Below, one piece after another: positions 14,358 to 21,667 of a DNA stretch of 34,803 nucleotides (positions within the stretch are counted from its first letter, which is position 1; each line of letters begins with the position of its first letter). A program made the position numbers and the translations under genes. The stretch is from SVTX01 sp045542075 (GTDB lineage: Bacteria; Bacillota; Clostridia; Oscillospirales; CAG-272): positions 1-34,803 of the forward strand of contig JAZQKI010000015.1 in the NCBI GenBank assembly GCA_045542075.1. Reading direction: 5' to 3'. The notes below the pieces were generated by a model, which was not told where the DNA came from, did no database searches, and was given only the letters and a program-made list of their open reading frames with translations.

Positions 14358-14694
14358 GCTTGATGTGCGATGAAGCGAGAGGTTGCTTTCGTTTGAACGA
14401 AAGGGAATTTTCGTGGAGTATGTCCGTAGAGCAAAGAAAACCCCGGTTTTTGATGCTCGGCAAACGGGCGACAACACTTTCGTCCACAGCACAATGCAAC
14501 ATGCGGCATTGATGCCGAGCGTTTCTCCAAACCCCTTATATTCTCGGAATTTGTTTGAATATGCTGAAGAAAACAAATTTCGTTTTTAATGGAGAGAAAA
14601 AGGAACGCACGGGGCGGTGTACGAAAGAAAACGCCCCCAAAATCCTCAAGTCAGCCATGGCTTGAGCGAAATCTAAAAAGGAGGCAACAAAAAA
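14358..14694 (+). promoter_or_regulatory. Long structured leader of rpsJ
   Basis: About 335 bases separate the start point from rpsJ. Visible stems are CTTTCGTT (14386-14393) with AACGAAAG (14396-14403), GCTCGGCA (14455-14462) with TGCCGAGC (14513-14520), and AATTTGTTT (14548-14556) with AAACAAATT (14571-14579). GGGGCG (14611-14616) also pairs with CGCCCC (14632-14637), and CTCAAG (14645-14650) with CTTGAG (14661-14666). A T-run follows the third stem. In E. coli, L4 represses the S10 operon through its leader; whether this leader works that way is unknown. Confidence 0.65.
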
Positions 14695-15006
14695 ATGGCA
14701 GTTAAAGAGAAGATCAGAGTACGTCTTAAGAGCTACGACCACACACTTATCGATACAGCAGCAGAGAAGATCGTTGCAGTAGCGAAGGCAAACGGTTCCG
14801 AAGTTTCCGGTCCTATTCCGCTTCCTACCGAGAGAGAGATAGTTACTATCCTCCGCGCGGTACACAAGTACAAGGATAGCCGTGAGCAGTTCGAAATGCG
14901 TACACACAAGAGACTCATCGATATCGTAAAGCCCAATCAGAAGACGATTGACGCTCTTATGAACGTTGAGCTTCCCGCAGGCGTTGAGATCGAGGTTAAG
15001 CTTTAA
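14695..15006 (+). CDS. rpsJ: 30S ribosomal protein S10
   Basis: This 103-residue small-subunit head protein also serves as NusE in transcription antitermination. RVRLKSYDH near the start, GPIPLPTE in the loop and FEMRTHKRLIDI in the C-terminal half are the standard S10 blocks, and the length is normal. AAGGAGG lies 9 bases before the ATG. It is the first gene of the large operon. No rpsL, rpsG, fusA or tuf gene precedes it, so the str and S10 groups are separated in this genome. A 153-bp structured spacer follows before rplC, much longer than the other junctions in the S10 part. Confidence 0.98.
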   Translation: MAVKEKIRVRLKSYDHTLIDTAAEKIVAVAKANGSEVSGPIPLPTEREIVTILRAVHKYKDSREQFEMRTHKRLIDIVKPNQKTIDALMNVELPAGVEIEVKL

Positions 15007-15055
15007 TATAATAATTGAAGCTTTTATCAAGCAACTCGAAGCTGATGCTTGCAAA

Positions 15056-15133
15056 ACAAAGACAACAGCCGGTAGCACAAAAGCTATGTCGGTAACTTTG
15101 TAAGTCATGTTGGACGGACAAGAGCCGATCCAA
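15056..15133 (+). promoter_or_regulatory. Two hairpins in the rpsJ-rplC spacer
   Basis: The first is nested: ACAAAG (15056-15061) with CTTTGT (15096-15101), enclosing CCG (15069-15071) with CGG (15090-15092) and TAGC (15073-15076) with GCTA (15083-15086). The second pairs TTGGA-CGG (15110-15117) with CCG-A-TCCAA (15125-15133). The rplC ribosome binding site follows at about 15147. These may regulate L3/L4 synthesis or guide processing. Confidence 0.55.
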
Positions 15134-15159
15134 CCAATAATTTACAGGAGGAAAAACAA

Positions 15160-15789
15160 ATGAACAAGGGTATTATCGGTAGAAAAATCGGTATGACTCA
15201 GATCTTCGATGAAAAGGGAAACGTAATTCCCGTAACAGTAATCGAGGTTGGTCCCTGCGCAGTAGTGCAGAAAAAGACAGTTGAAAAGGACGGTTATGAC
15301 GCCCTTCAGCTCGGCTTCTCCGAAAAGAAGGAAAAGCACACAACAAAGGCTGAGAAAGGTCATTTTGAAAAGGCAGGCGTTTCCTACAAGAGACACCTCA
15401 AGGAGTTCCGTCTTAACGATTGCTCCGCGTATAACGTTGGCGATGTTATTACAGTCGATACCTTCGCTGCAGGTGAAAAGGTCGACGTTACAGGTATGAC
15501 AAAGGGCCGCGGATACACAGGTTGCGTTAAGAGATGGAATCACCACGTACTTCGTATGACACACGGTACAGGTCCTATCCACCGTCAGCCCGGTTCCATG
15601 GGAACCATTGACCCCGCAAGAGTCTTCAAGAACAAGAAGATGCCCGGTCAGTACGGTAATGAGCAGGTAACCGTGCTCAATCTTAGAGTAGTTAAGATCG
15701 ACAGCGAAAAGAACCTTCTCGCAGTTAAGGGCGCGATCCCCGGTGCAAAGAACGGTATCGTATTCGTTCGCGACTCGATCAAGGCATAA
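15160..15789 (+). CDS. rplC: 50S ribosomal protein L3
   Basis: This 209-residue early-assembly protein binds 23S rRNA near the peptidyl-transferase centre. The N-terminal GIIGRKIGMTQIFDEKGN is diagnostic. The central extension carries TKGRGYTGCVKRWNHH and HRQPGSMG, the loop that reaches the catalytic centre. Residues near the end, GAIPGAKNGIVFVRDSIK, match the family. Length is normal. AGGAGG stands 8 bases upstream of the ATG. It follows a long structured spacer and is 20 bp ahead of rplD, so its translation is probably initiated separately from rpsJ. Confidence 0.98.
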   Translation: MNKGIIGRKIGMTQIFDEKGNVIPVTVIEVGPCAVVQKKTVEKDGYDALQLGFSEKKEKHTTKAEKGHFEKAGVSYKRHLKEFRLNDCSAYNVGDVITVDTFAAGEKVDVTGMTKGRGYTGCVKRWNHHVLRMTHGTGPIHRQPGSMGTIDPARVFKNKKMPGQYGNEQVTVLNLRVVKIDSEKNLLAVKGAIPGAKNGIVFVRDSIKA

Positions 15790-15809
15790 TCGGAAGGAGG
15801 AAATAAGTA

Positions 15810-16436
15810 ATGGCAAACATTAATGTATACAATATGGCCGGCGAAGTAGTCGGAACCATGGAGCTTTCCGATGTATTGTTTGCTGCTGAGAAGGTAAACG
15901 AAGCAGTTCTTCACGCAGCAGTAAGAGCATATTTGCTCAACCAGAGACAGGGCACACAGTCCACACTCACTCGTTCCGAGGTATCCGGTGGCGGCAGAAA
16001 GCCCTGGAGACAGAAGGGAACAGGCAGAGCTCGTCAGGGTTCGACACGTTCTCCTCAGTGGACACACGGCGGTATCGCTCTTGGTCCTAAGCCCAGAAGC
16101 TATCGCACAGGTCTCAACAAGAAGCAGAAGAGAGTCGCTCTTATCAGCGCTCTTACAGATAAGTTCAACAACGGCAAGATCGTAGTTGTTGACGATATCG
16201 CACTTGATACCTACAAGACAAAGACCATGGTCAACATGCTCTCCGCTCTTGGCGCAGGTAAAAAGTCCCTCGTAGTTCTTCCCGAGGTTAACAACTTCGT
16301 AGTTAAGAGCTGCGCTAACATCCCCGGTGTAAAGACAAGCCTCTACAACACCATCAACGTTTACGACATTCTGAATGCTGATACATTCGTAGTAACCGTT
16401 GCGGCAGTTAAAATGCTCGAGGAGGTATACGCATAA
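15810..16436 (+). CDS. rplD: 50S ribosomal protein L4
   Basis: This 208-residue protein lines the peptide exit tunnel with its extended loop. GGGRKPWRQKGTGRARQGST and SPQWTHGGIALGPKPRSY make up that loop, and the flanking globular part is typical. In E. coli L4 represses the S10 operon by acting on the rpsJ leader, so the long leader at 14358 is a candidate target here. The stop codon overlaps the rplW start codon by one base (TAATG), implying coupled translation. AAGGAGG precedes the start by 9 bases. Confidence 0.98.
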   Translation: MANINVYNMAGEVVGTMELSDVLFAAEKVNEAVLHAAVRAYLLNQRQGTQSTLTRSEVSGGGRKPWRQKGTGRARQGSTRSPQWTHGGIALGPKPRSYRTGLNKKQKRVALISALTDKFNNGKIVVVDDIALDTYKTKTMVNMLSALGAGKKSLVVLPEVNNFVVKSCANIPGVKTSLYNTINVYDILNADTFVVTVAAVKMLEEVYA

Positions 16437-16732
16437 TGAGAAGAATTGAAGACGTAATTATCAAGCCCGTCATTTCCGAAGCAAGTATGGATATGATCGC
16501 TCAGAGAAAGTATACTTTCGAGGTAGCGAAGAAGGCTGACAAGGCTGAGATTGCAAAGGCAGTTGAGGCTATGTTCCCCGGCACAAAGGTTGAGGCCGTT
16601 AACACAATCAACATGAAGAAAAAGCCCAAGAGATACGGTGTACACTTCGGTTACACAAGCGCTTGGAAGAAGGCAATCGTTACCTTGACTGCTGACTCCA
16701 AGACTATCGAATTCTTTGAAGGCATGAACTAA
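16436..16732 (+). CDS. rplW: 50S ribosomal protein L23
   Basis: This 98-residue protein sits at the tunnel exit, where it docks trigger factor and the signal recognition particle. The N-terminal DVIIKPVISEAS and YTFEVAKKADKAEIAKAVE, then the loop around KKKPKRYGVHFGY, are the family pattern. The start overlaps the rplD stop by one base, and its ribosome binding site (GAGGAGGT) lies inside the end of rplD. Length is normal and no oddity is seen. Confidence 0.97.
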   Translation: MRRIEDVIIKPVISEASMDMIAQRKYTFEVAKKADKAEIAKAVEAMFPGTKVEAVNTINMKKKPKRYGVHFGYTSAWKKAIVTLTADSKTIEFFEGMN

Positions 16733-16749
16733 GAGGGAGGTCGAATAGA

Positions 16750-17586
16750 ATGGCAACATTAAAGTATAAACCTACGACACCCGCGAGAAGACATATGTCC
16801 GTGCCTGTATATAAGGACACGATTACAAAGGATACTCCCGAAAAGAGTCTCGTAGTAACAAAGAAGAAGCACTCCGGTAGAAACAGCTACGGTCGTATCA
16901 CAGTTCGTCACAGAGGCGGCGGAAACAAGGTTAAGTACAGAATCATCGATTTCAAGCGCTTGAGCGAGGTTCCCGCAACTGTAGTTGCAATCGAGTACGA
17001 CCCCAACAGAACAGCATTCATCGCACTCCTTGAGAATGACAACGGTGTTAAGAGCTATATCGTAGCTCCCGAAGGCCTCAAGGTTGGCGACAGAGTTTAC
17101 TCCGGTGCGGATGCGGATATCAAGCCCGGTAACGCGCTTCCTCTCGCAAACATCCCCGTAGGTACACTCATCAACAATATCGAACTTAAGCCCGGTAAGG
17201 GTTCTCAGCTCGTAAGAAGTGCTGGCGCATTTGCTCAGCTCCTTTCCAAGGAAGCAAACGGCATGGCTCAGGTAAGACTTCCCTCGGGCGAGGTAAGATT
17301 CATTCGTCTTGACTGTAAGGCAGTTATCGGTCAGGTTGGTAACATCGACCACGACCAGGTAAAGGTCGGTAAGGCAGGTAAGACAAGACACAAGGGCATT
17401 CGTCCTACAGTCCGCGGTTCCGTAATGAACCCCTGCGATCACCCCCACGGTGGTGGTGAAGGTAGATCTCCCATCGGTCATGCTAATCCTATGACTCCTT
17501 GGGGCAAGCCTGCTCTCGGTCTTAAGACCAGAAACAAGAAGGCTCGTACAGACAAGTTCATCGTAAGACGCAGAAACGCTAAATAA
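16750..17586 (+). CDS. rplB: 50S ribosomal protein L2
   Basis: This 278-residue protein is needed for subunit joining and peptidyl-transferase assembly. Diagnostic blocks are GRNSYGRITVRHRGGGNKVK near residue 45 and the C-terminal CDHPHGGGEGRSPIGH with the conserved histidine. TPWGKPALGLKTRNKK follows it. The tail KFIVRRRNAK is also typical. The length agrees with the family. A GAGGGAGGT ribosome binding site is present upstream, and rpsS follows after 14 bp. Confidence 0.98.
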   Translation: MATLKYKPTTPARRHMSVPVYKDTITKDTPEKSLVVTKKKHSGRNSYGRITVRHRGGGNKVKYRIIDFKRLSEVPATVVAIEYDPNRTAFIALLENDNGVKSYIVAPEGLKVGDRVYSGADADIKPGNALPLANIPVGTLINNIELKPGKGSQLVRSAGAFAQLLSKEANGMAQVRLPSGEVRFIRLDCKAVIGQVGNIDHDQVKVGKAGKTRHKGIRPTVRGSVMNPCDHPHGGGEGRSPIGHANPMTPWGKPALGLKTRNKKARTDKFIVRRRNAK

Positions 17587-17600
17587 GGAGGGAATATATA

Positions 17601-17882
17601 ATGAGCAGAAGCCTTAAAAAAGCACCTTTCGTGGAAGAAAAGCTCTATACACGTATTTGTGCAATGAATGAAAAGGGCGAAAAGAAAGTCCTCAAGACAT
17701 GGTCTCGTTCGTCCACAATATTCCCGGAATTTGTCGGTCACACAATCGCTGTTTATGACGGTAGAAAGCACGTTCCGGTATATGTAGTAGAAGATATGGT
17801 AGGTCACAAGCTCGGTGAGTTTGCTCCTACAAGAACATTCAAGGGACATGCCGGTTCCAAGACATCTAACAACGGTAAGTAA
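17601..17882 (+). CDS. rpsS: 30S ribosomal protein S19
   Basis: This 93-residue protein binds 16S rRNA in the small-subunit head in complex with S13. MSRSLKKAPFVEEKL, RSSTIFPEFVGHTIAVYDGR and LGEFAPTRTFKGHAG are the standard blocks in order. AAGGAGGG precedes the ATG by about 8 bases. It sits in the usual place between rplB and rplV, with spacers of 14 and 19 bp. Nothing is unusual. Confidence 0.97.
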   Translation: MSRSLKKAPFVEEKLYTRICAMNEKGEKKVLKTWSRSSTIFPEFVGHTIAVYDGRKHVPVYVVEDMVGHKLGEFAPTRTFKGHAGSKTSNNGK

Positions 17883-17901
17883 TAAGAGGAGGTAATTTAT
17901 A

Positions 17902-18243
17902 ATGCAGAAGACAGCAGTAGCATATCTTAAGTACGCAAGAATTTCCCCTCGTAAGGTTAAGATCGTTCTCGACCTCATCAGAGGTAAGGATGTAGGAACA
18001 GCAATGGCTATCCTTAAGAACACCCCCAAGGGTGCTTCCGAGTATCTTATCAAGTTGTTGGGAAGTGCAATCGCAAATGCGGAAAACAATTTCCAGATGG
18101 ATTCTTCCAAGCTCTACGTTTCCGAGTGCTTCGTAACACCCGGTCCCACGCTCAAGAGAATTATGCCCAGAGCAAAGGGAAGCGCAGACAGAATCCTTAA
18201 GAGAACCAGCCACGTAACAATGGTAGTGGCAGAGAAAGACTAA
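17902..18243 (+). CDS. rplV: 50S ribosomal protein L22
   Basis: This 113-residue protein contacts all 23S rRNA domains and forms part of the exit tunnel constriction with L4. YLKYARISPRKVKIVLDLIR at the N-terminus is typical. The beta-hairpin that reaches the tunnel lies around GPTLKRIMPRAKGSADRILK, and HVTMVVAEKD ends the protein. The length is normal. AGAGGAGGT is the ribosome binding site, 9 bases upstream. The gene is followed by rpsC after 16 bp. Confidence 0.97.
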   Translation: MQKTAVAYLKYARISPRKVKIVLDLIRGKDVGTAMAILKNTPKGASEYLIKLLGSAIANAENNFQMDSSKLYVSECFVTPGPTLKRIMPRAKGSADRILKRTSHVTMVVAEKD

Positions 18244-18259
18244 GAGAGGAGACAAGAGT

Positions 18260-19051
18260 ATGGGTCAGAAGGTTAATCCCCACGGACTTCGCGTGGGCGT
18301 AATTAAAAACTGGGATTCAAGATGGTTCGCTAAGGACGAAGTGTTCGGCGACACTCTTGTATCCGACTACAATATCAGAAAGTTCCTCAAGAAGGAGCTT
18401 CAGGACGCAGGCGTACCCAAGATCGAGATCGAGCGTGACAGCCGCAGAGTGAGAGTATTCATCCACTGCGCAAAGCCCGGTATGGTAATCGGTAAGGGCG
18501 GCGTTGAAATCGAAAAGTACAAGGCAAAGCTTGAAAAGATGGTTGGCATGCCCGTTTCCCTCAACGTTGTTGAGGTCAGACAGCCCGACCTCAACGCTCA
18601 GCTCGTTGCAGAGAACATTTGCTCTCAGCTCGAGAAGCGTGTATCCTTCCGCCGCGCTATGAAGATGGCTCTCAGAAACACAATGAGACTTGGCGCAAAG
18701 GGTATCAAGATCATGGTAAGCGGACGCCTTGGCGGCGCAGAAATCGCAAGAAGCGAGACATACCACGAGGGTACTATCCCGCTTCAGACACTCAGAGCTG
18801 ACATTGAGTACGGCTTCTGGGAGGCAAACACAACCTACGGTAAGATCGGTGTTAAGGTATGGATTTACAAGGGTGAGGTTCTCAACGAGGTAAACCGTCC
18901 CGCACAGAACGACCGCAGAGACAACCGCGGAGATCGTAAGCCCGCAGGTGACAGACGCGACAACAGAAGAGGCGGCAACCGCCGTCCCGATGGACGCACA
19001 GACAGAGCTCCCAGAGCTCCCAGAACACCCAGAGACGGAGGTGCTAAATAA
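18260..19051 (+). CDS. rpsC: 30S ribosomal protein S3 with basic C-terminal extension
   Basis: This 263-residue protein guards the mRNA entry channel with S4 and S5. MGQKVNPHGLRVGVIKNWDS opens it. The type II KH domain has GMVIGKGGVEIEKYKAKL (about 74-91), and the C-terminal domain includes GAKGIKIMVSGRLGGAEIA. From about residue 211 a low-complexity tail of about 50 residues begins, rich in Arg, Asp, Asn, Gly and Pro with repeated DRRDNR units. Many S3 proteins end near residue 215-235, so the tail is an extension that may bind RNA. The stop overlaps the rplP start by one base. Confidence 0.97.
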   Translation: MGQKVNPHGLRVGVIKNWDSRWFAKDEVFGDTLVSDYNIRKFLKKELQDAGVPKIEIERDSRRVRVFIHCAKPGMVIGKGGVEIEKYKAKLEKMVGMPVSLNVVEVRQPDLNAQLVAENICSQLEKRVSFRRAMKMALRNTMRLGAKGIKIMVSGRLGGAEIARSETYHEGTIPLQTLRADIEYGFWEANTTYGKIGVKVWIYKGEVLNEVNRPAQNDRRDNRGDRKPAGDRRDNRRGGNRRPDGRTDRAPRAPRTPRDGGAK

Positions 19052-19470
19052 TGTTAATGCCTAAGAGAGTTAAGTACCGCCGTGTTCACCGCGGTAGACT
19101 TACAGGTAAGGCTATGAGAGGTAATACCATTACAAACGGTAGCTACGGTCTTGTAGCAACAGAGCCCGCTTGGATCACAAGCAATCAGATAGAAGCAGCC
19201 CGTATCGCAATGACACGTTACATCAAGCGTGGCGGTAAGGTCTGGATCAAGATATTCCCCGACAAGCCTATCACAGAGAAGCCCGCTGAAACTCGAATGG
19301 GTTCAGGTAAGGGTTCGCCCGAATACTGGGTAGCTGTAGTTAAGCCCGGTCGAGTAATGTTTGAGATGGACGGCGTAAATGAGGAAGTAGCTCGTGAGGC
19401 TATGCGTCTTGCAAGCCACAAGCTTCCCATCAAGACAAAGTTCATGGTAAAAGAAAACAAGGAGGTATAA
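19051..19470 (+). CDS. rplP: 50S ribosomal protein L16
   Basis: This 139-residue late-assembly protein lies near the A-site tRNA elbow. MLMPKRVKYRRVHRGRL at the start is diagnostic. FGLQA-like ITNGSYGLVATEPAWITSNQ, then the catalytic-arm region KRGGKVWIKIFPDKPIT, follow. KGSPEYWVAVVKPGRVMFEM is in the C-terminal half. The start overlaps the rpsC stop by one base (TAATG), so translation is coupled. The in-frame second ATG two codons later is less likely, because family members begin MLMPKR. Confidence 0.97.
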   Translation: MLMPKRVKYRRVHRGRLTGKAMRGNTITNGSYGLVATEPAWITSNQIEAARIAMTRYIKRGGKVWIKIFPDKPITEKPAETRMGSGKGSPEYWVAVVKPGRVMFEMDGVNEEVAREAMRLASHKLPIKTKFMVKENKEV

Positions 19471-19476
19471 GAGCTC

Positions 19477-19665
19477 ATGAAAGCAACAGAACTCAGAGCA
19501 ATGACAGTTGAACAGCTCAACACAAAACTCACTGAACTTAAGAAAGAGCTTTTCAACCTCCGTTTCCAGCACGCGATCAATCAGCTCGAAAACACTCACA
19601 AGCTTGAGGAAGTTAAGAGAGATATCGCTCGCGTAATGACAGTTCTTAACGAGAAGAACGCATAA
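19477..19665 (+). CDS. rpmC: 50S ribosomal protein L29
   Basis: This 62-residue two-helix protein sits at the tunnel exit next to L23. MKATELRAMTVEQLNTKLTE, then LKKELFNLRFQHAINQLENT and the last helix EEVKRDIARVMTVLNEK, are the standard pattern. Its ribosome binding site AAGGAGGT lies at the end of rplP, 12 bases before the ATG, a rather long spacing. No anomaly is seen. It fits the usual rplP-rpmC-rpsQ order. Confidence 0.96.
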   Translation: MKATELRAMTVEQLNTKLTELKKELFNLRFQHAINQLENTHKLEEVKRDIARVMTVLNEKNA

Positions 19666-19677
19666 GGAGGGACAGTC

Positions 19678-19938
19678 ATGACAGAAGAAAGAACACTCAG
19701 AAAAGTAAGAGTTGGCATGGTTGTCAGCGACAAGATGGATAAGACCGTTGTGATTGCTATCGAAGACAACGTAAAGCATCCTGTGTACGGCAAGATCATC
19801 AAGCACACTCTTAAGGTTCACGCTCACGATGAAAAGAACGAGTGCGGCGTAGGCGACAAGGTAAAGATTATGGAAACAAGACCTCTTTCCAAGACAAAGA
19901 GATGGAGAGTTGTTGAAATAATCGAAAAAGCTAAATAA
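19678..19938 (+). CDS. rpsQ: 30S ribosomal protein S17
   Basis: This 86-residue OB-fold protein is a primary 16S rRNA binder. RKVRVGMVVSDKMDKTVVIA, then VYGKIIKHTLKVHAHDE and GDKVKIMETRPLSKTKRWRV, are the family blocks. AAGGAGGG precedes the ATG by 7 bases. The 59-bp gap to rplN is the longest junction in this stretch and contains a small dyad, GTACG (19958-19962) with CGTAC (19969-19973). It marks the old S10/spc boundary seen in other bacteria. Confidence 0.97.
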   Translation: MTEERTLRKVRVGMVVSDKMDKTVVIAIEDNVKHPVYGKIIKHTLKVHAHDEKNECGVGDKVKIMETRPLSKTKRWRVVEIIEKAK

Positions 19939-19997
19939 TTTAGGAATTCGAATAGTAGGTACGTTGAAGCGTACACGAAACAGTAGGAGGAAAAAAC

Positions 19998-20366
19998 ATG
20001 ATTCAGCAGCAGTCATTAATGAAGGTAGCCGATAATACCGGTGCCAAGGAATTGATGTGCATCCGTGTTCTCGGTGGTACAGGCCGCAGATACGGAAACA
20101 TCGGAGATGTCGTTGTTTGTGCAGTCAAGAAGGCTACACCCGGCGGCATGGTTAAGAAAGGTGATGTAGTAAAGGCTGTTATCGTAAGATCCGTTCACGG
20201 CGTAAAGAGAGCTGACGGTTCTTACATCAAGTTCGACGAGAACGCAGCAGTTATCATCAAGGAAGATAAGACACCCAAGGGAACACGTATTTTTGGTCCC
20301 GTAGCAAGAGAGCTTCGTGAGAAGGATTATCTTAAGATCCTCTCCCTCGCTCCCGAAGTACTTTAA
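19998..20366 (+). CDS. rplN: 50S ribosomal protein L14
   Basis: This 122-residue protein forms an intersubunit bridge with L19. It is the first gene of the spc group. MIQQQSLMKVADNTGAKELM opens it, KKATPGGMVKKGDVVKAVIV lies in the middle and FDENAAVIIKEDKTPKGTRI near the end, followed by GPVARELR. The length is exactly typical. AGTAGGAGG is about 8 bases upstream. No promoter was seen ahead of it, so it should depend on the upstream transcript. Confidence 0.98.
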   Translation: MIQQQSLMKVADNTGAKELMCIRVLGGTGRRYGNIGDVVVCAVKKATPGGMVKKGDVVKAVIVRSVHGVKRADGSYIKFDENAAVIIKEDKTPKGTRIFGPVARELREKDYLKILSLAPEVL

Positions 20367-20384
20367 TTTGGAGGTATCGCGAAA

Positions 20385-20699
20385 ATGGCAAATCTTAATA
20401 TTAAGACCGGCGACACAGTAGTGGTACTTTCCGGTAACTCCAAGGGCGTTAAGGGCGAGGTTATCGCTGTTTCCCCCAAGGAAGGTAAGGTAATCGTTAA
20501 GGGCGCACACATGATCCACAAGCACGTTAAGCCCCGCAGACAGGGCGACGTTGGCGGTATCGTTGACGCAGAGGGCGCGATCTACGCGTCCAAGGTAGCA
20601 CTCTACTGCCCCAAGTGCGACAAGGGTGTAAGAGTTCACCACGCCGTAGTAGACGGCAAGAAGGTTCGCGTTTGCAAGTGCGGACATCAGTTTAACTAA
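20385..20699 (+). CDS. rplX: 50S ribosomal protein L24
   Basis: This 104-residue KOW-domain protein starts large-subunit assembly. The KOW motif is TGDTVVVLSGNSKGVKGEVI near the N-terminus, followed by VKGAHMIHKHVKPRRQGDVG. The C-terminus has CPKC and CKCG motifs, which could form a zinc ribbon as in many bacterial L24 proteins. The length is normal. GGAGG precedes the ATG by 10 bases. rplE follows almost at once. Confidence 0.97.
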   Translation: MANLNIKTGDTVVVLSGNSKGVKGEVIAVSPKEGKVIVKGAHMIHKHVKPRRQGDVGGIVDAEGAIYASKVALYCPKCDKGVRVHHAVVDGKKVRVCKCGHQFN

Positions 20700-20713
20700 G
20701 GAGGGAATTGACA

Positions 20714-21253
20714 ATGGCAAGACTTAATGATATGTACAAGGCCGAGGTTGCTCCCGCCCTTATGAAGAAGTACGCTTACAAGAGCGTAATGCAGATCCCC
20801 AAGTTCGACAAGATCGTTATCAACATCGGCGCGGGCGACGCAAAGGATAACTCCAAGGTTATCGATTCTATCATCAATGACCTTACAATTATTTCCGGTC
20901 AGAAGGCAGTTCCCACATACGCTAAGAAGTCGGTTGCAAACTTCAAGCTCCGTGAGGGTATGAAGATCGGTGCGAAGGTAACACTCCGCGGCGAGAAGAT
21001 GTACGAGTTCATGGACAGACTTTTCAACTTCGCACTTCCCAGAGTACGTGACTTCAAGGGTATCAACCCCAACGCTTTCGATGGTCGTGGAAACTACTCT
21101 CTCGGTCTTAAGGAACAGCTTATATTCCCTGAAATCGAGTACGATAAGGTTGACAAGATCCGCGGTATGGACATCTGCTTCGTAACAACGGCGCAGACAG
21201 ACGACGAGGCAAGAGAGCTCCTTAAGCTTATGGGCGCTCCCTTCGCAAAATAA
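20714..21253 (+). CDS. rplE: 50S ribosomal protein L5
   Basis: This 179-residue protein binds 5S rRNA and contacts the P-site tRNA. ARLNDMYKAEVAPALMKKYA, then KIVINIGAGDAKDNSKVID and GQKAVPTYAKKSVANFKLRE, are diagnostic. RDFKGINPNAFDGRGNYSLG lies in the C-terminal half. The ATG at 20714 was preferred to an in-frame TTG at 20708. It is 8 bases from GGAGGG, whereas the TTG is too close. The protein has the usual length from this start. In E. coli S8 represses the spc operon near this gene. Here the structured spacer lies further on, before rpsH. Confidence 0.97.
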   Translation: MARLNDMYKAEVAPALMKKYAYKSVMQIPKFDKIVINIGAGDAKDNSKVIDSIINDLTIISGQKAVPTYAKKSVANFKLREGMKIGAKVTLRGEKMYEFMDRLFNFALPRVRDFKGINPNAFDGRGNYSLGLKEQLIFPEIEYDKVDKIRGMDICFVTTAQTDDEARELLKLMGAPFAK

Positions 21254-21269
21254 TCGGAGGTAAGATAGA

Positions 21270-21455
21270 ATGGCTAAAACAGCAATGATACTCAAGCAGC
21301 AGAAGCCCCAGAAGTACTCCACACGTGAGTACAACAGATGTAAGATCTGTGGCCGTCCCCACGCTTACATGCGTAAGTACGGTATCTGCCGTATCTGCTT
21401 CAGAAATCTCGCGTATAAGGGTGAGATCCCCGGCGTTAAGAAATCTTCTTGGTGA
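21270..21455 (+). CDS. rpsN: 30S ribosomal protein S14, zinc type (type Z)
   Basis: This 61-residue protein of the 30S head carries the C+ zinc motif: CKIC (about residues 24-27) and CRIC (about 40-43), with RPHAYMRKYGICR between. The C-terminal end GEIPGVKKSSW is also typical of the short form. CGGAGG is 9 bases upstream. Its last two codons, TGG and TGA, form part of the first copy of the tandem element that starts at 21449. The repeat is thus fused to the coding end, and 415 bp without a gene separate it from rpsH. Confidence 0.97.
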   Translation: MAKTAMILKQQKPQKYSTREYNRCKICGRPHAYMRKYGICRICFRNLAYKGEIPGVKKSSW

Positions 21456-21667
21456 TAATTTTTGGTTATAATCGCCGATCTTGGTCGGCTCGGCTTACGC
21501 CTTGTAAGCCTTGAGCCTCCCGATCGACGATTCTACCTCAAAAATTCTCTACCAAGCAAGTTGGTGATAATTTTTGGTTATATCCGCCGATCTTGGTTGG
21601 TTCGTCTTGCGCCTTGTAAGTCTTGAACCTCCCAATCGACGATTCTATCTCCAAAATTCTCTACCAA
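21449..21667 (+). repeat. Tandem 107-bp structured element, two copies with covariation
   Basis: Copy 1 spans 21449-21555 and copy 2 spans 21561-21667, a period of 112 bp. They differ at 11 of 107 positions. In each, TTGGT at the start pairs with ACCAA at the end. AATTTTTG (9-16) pairs with CAAAAATT (91-98) inside, and a long central stem is capped by a GCCTT loop (bases 51-55 of the copy). Two differences are compensatory: bases 38/74 change from C-G to U-A, and bases 41/67 change from C-G to U-A. This supports selection on an RNA fold. The stem at 45/61 is lost in copy 2, and 49/57 changes from A-U to G-U. Confidence 0.88.

Noticed and set aside
14383..14589. Open frames on both strands in the rpsJ leader (68 aa plus, 60-97 aa minus)
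   Set aside because: No ribosome binding site or family-like sequence; the frames cross several hairpins and overlap one another on both strands.
21449..21660. tRNA genes in the rpsN-rpsH spacer
   Set aside because: The stems do not form an acceptor-D-anticodon-T cloverleaf, and there is no conserved T-loop sequence.
21449..21667. CRISPR-like repeat array
   Set aside because: Only two long copies with a 5-base spacer, no short repeats or variable spacers, and no cas gene.
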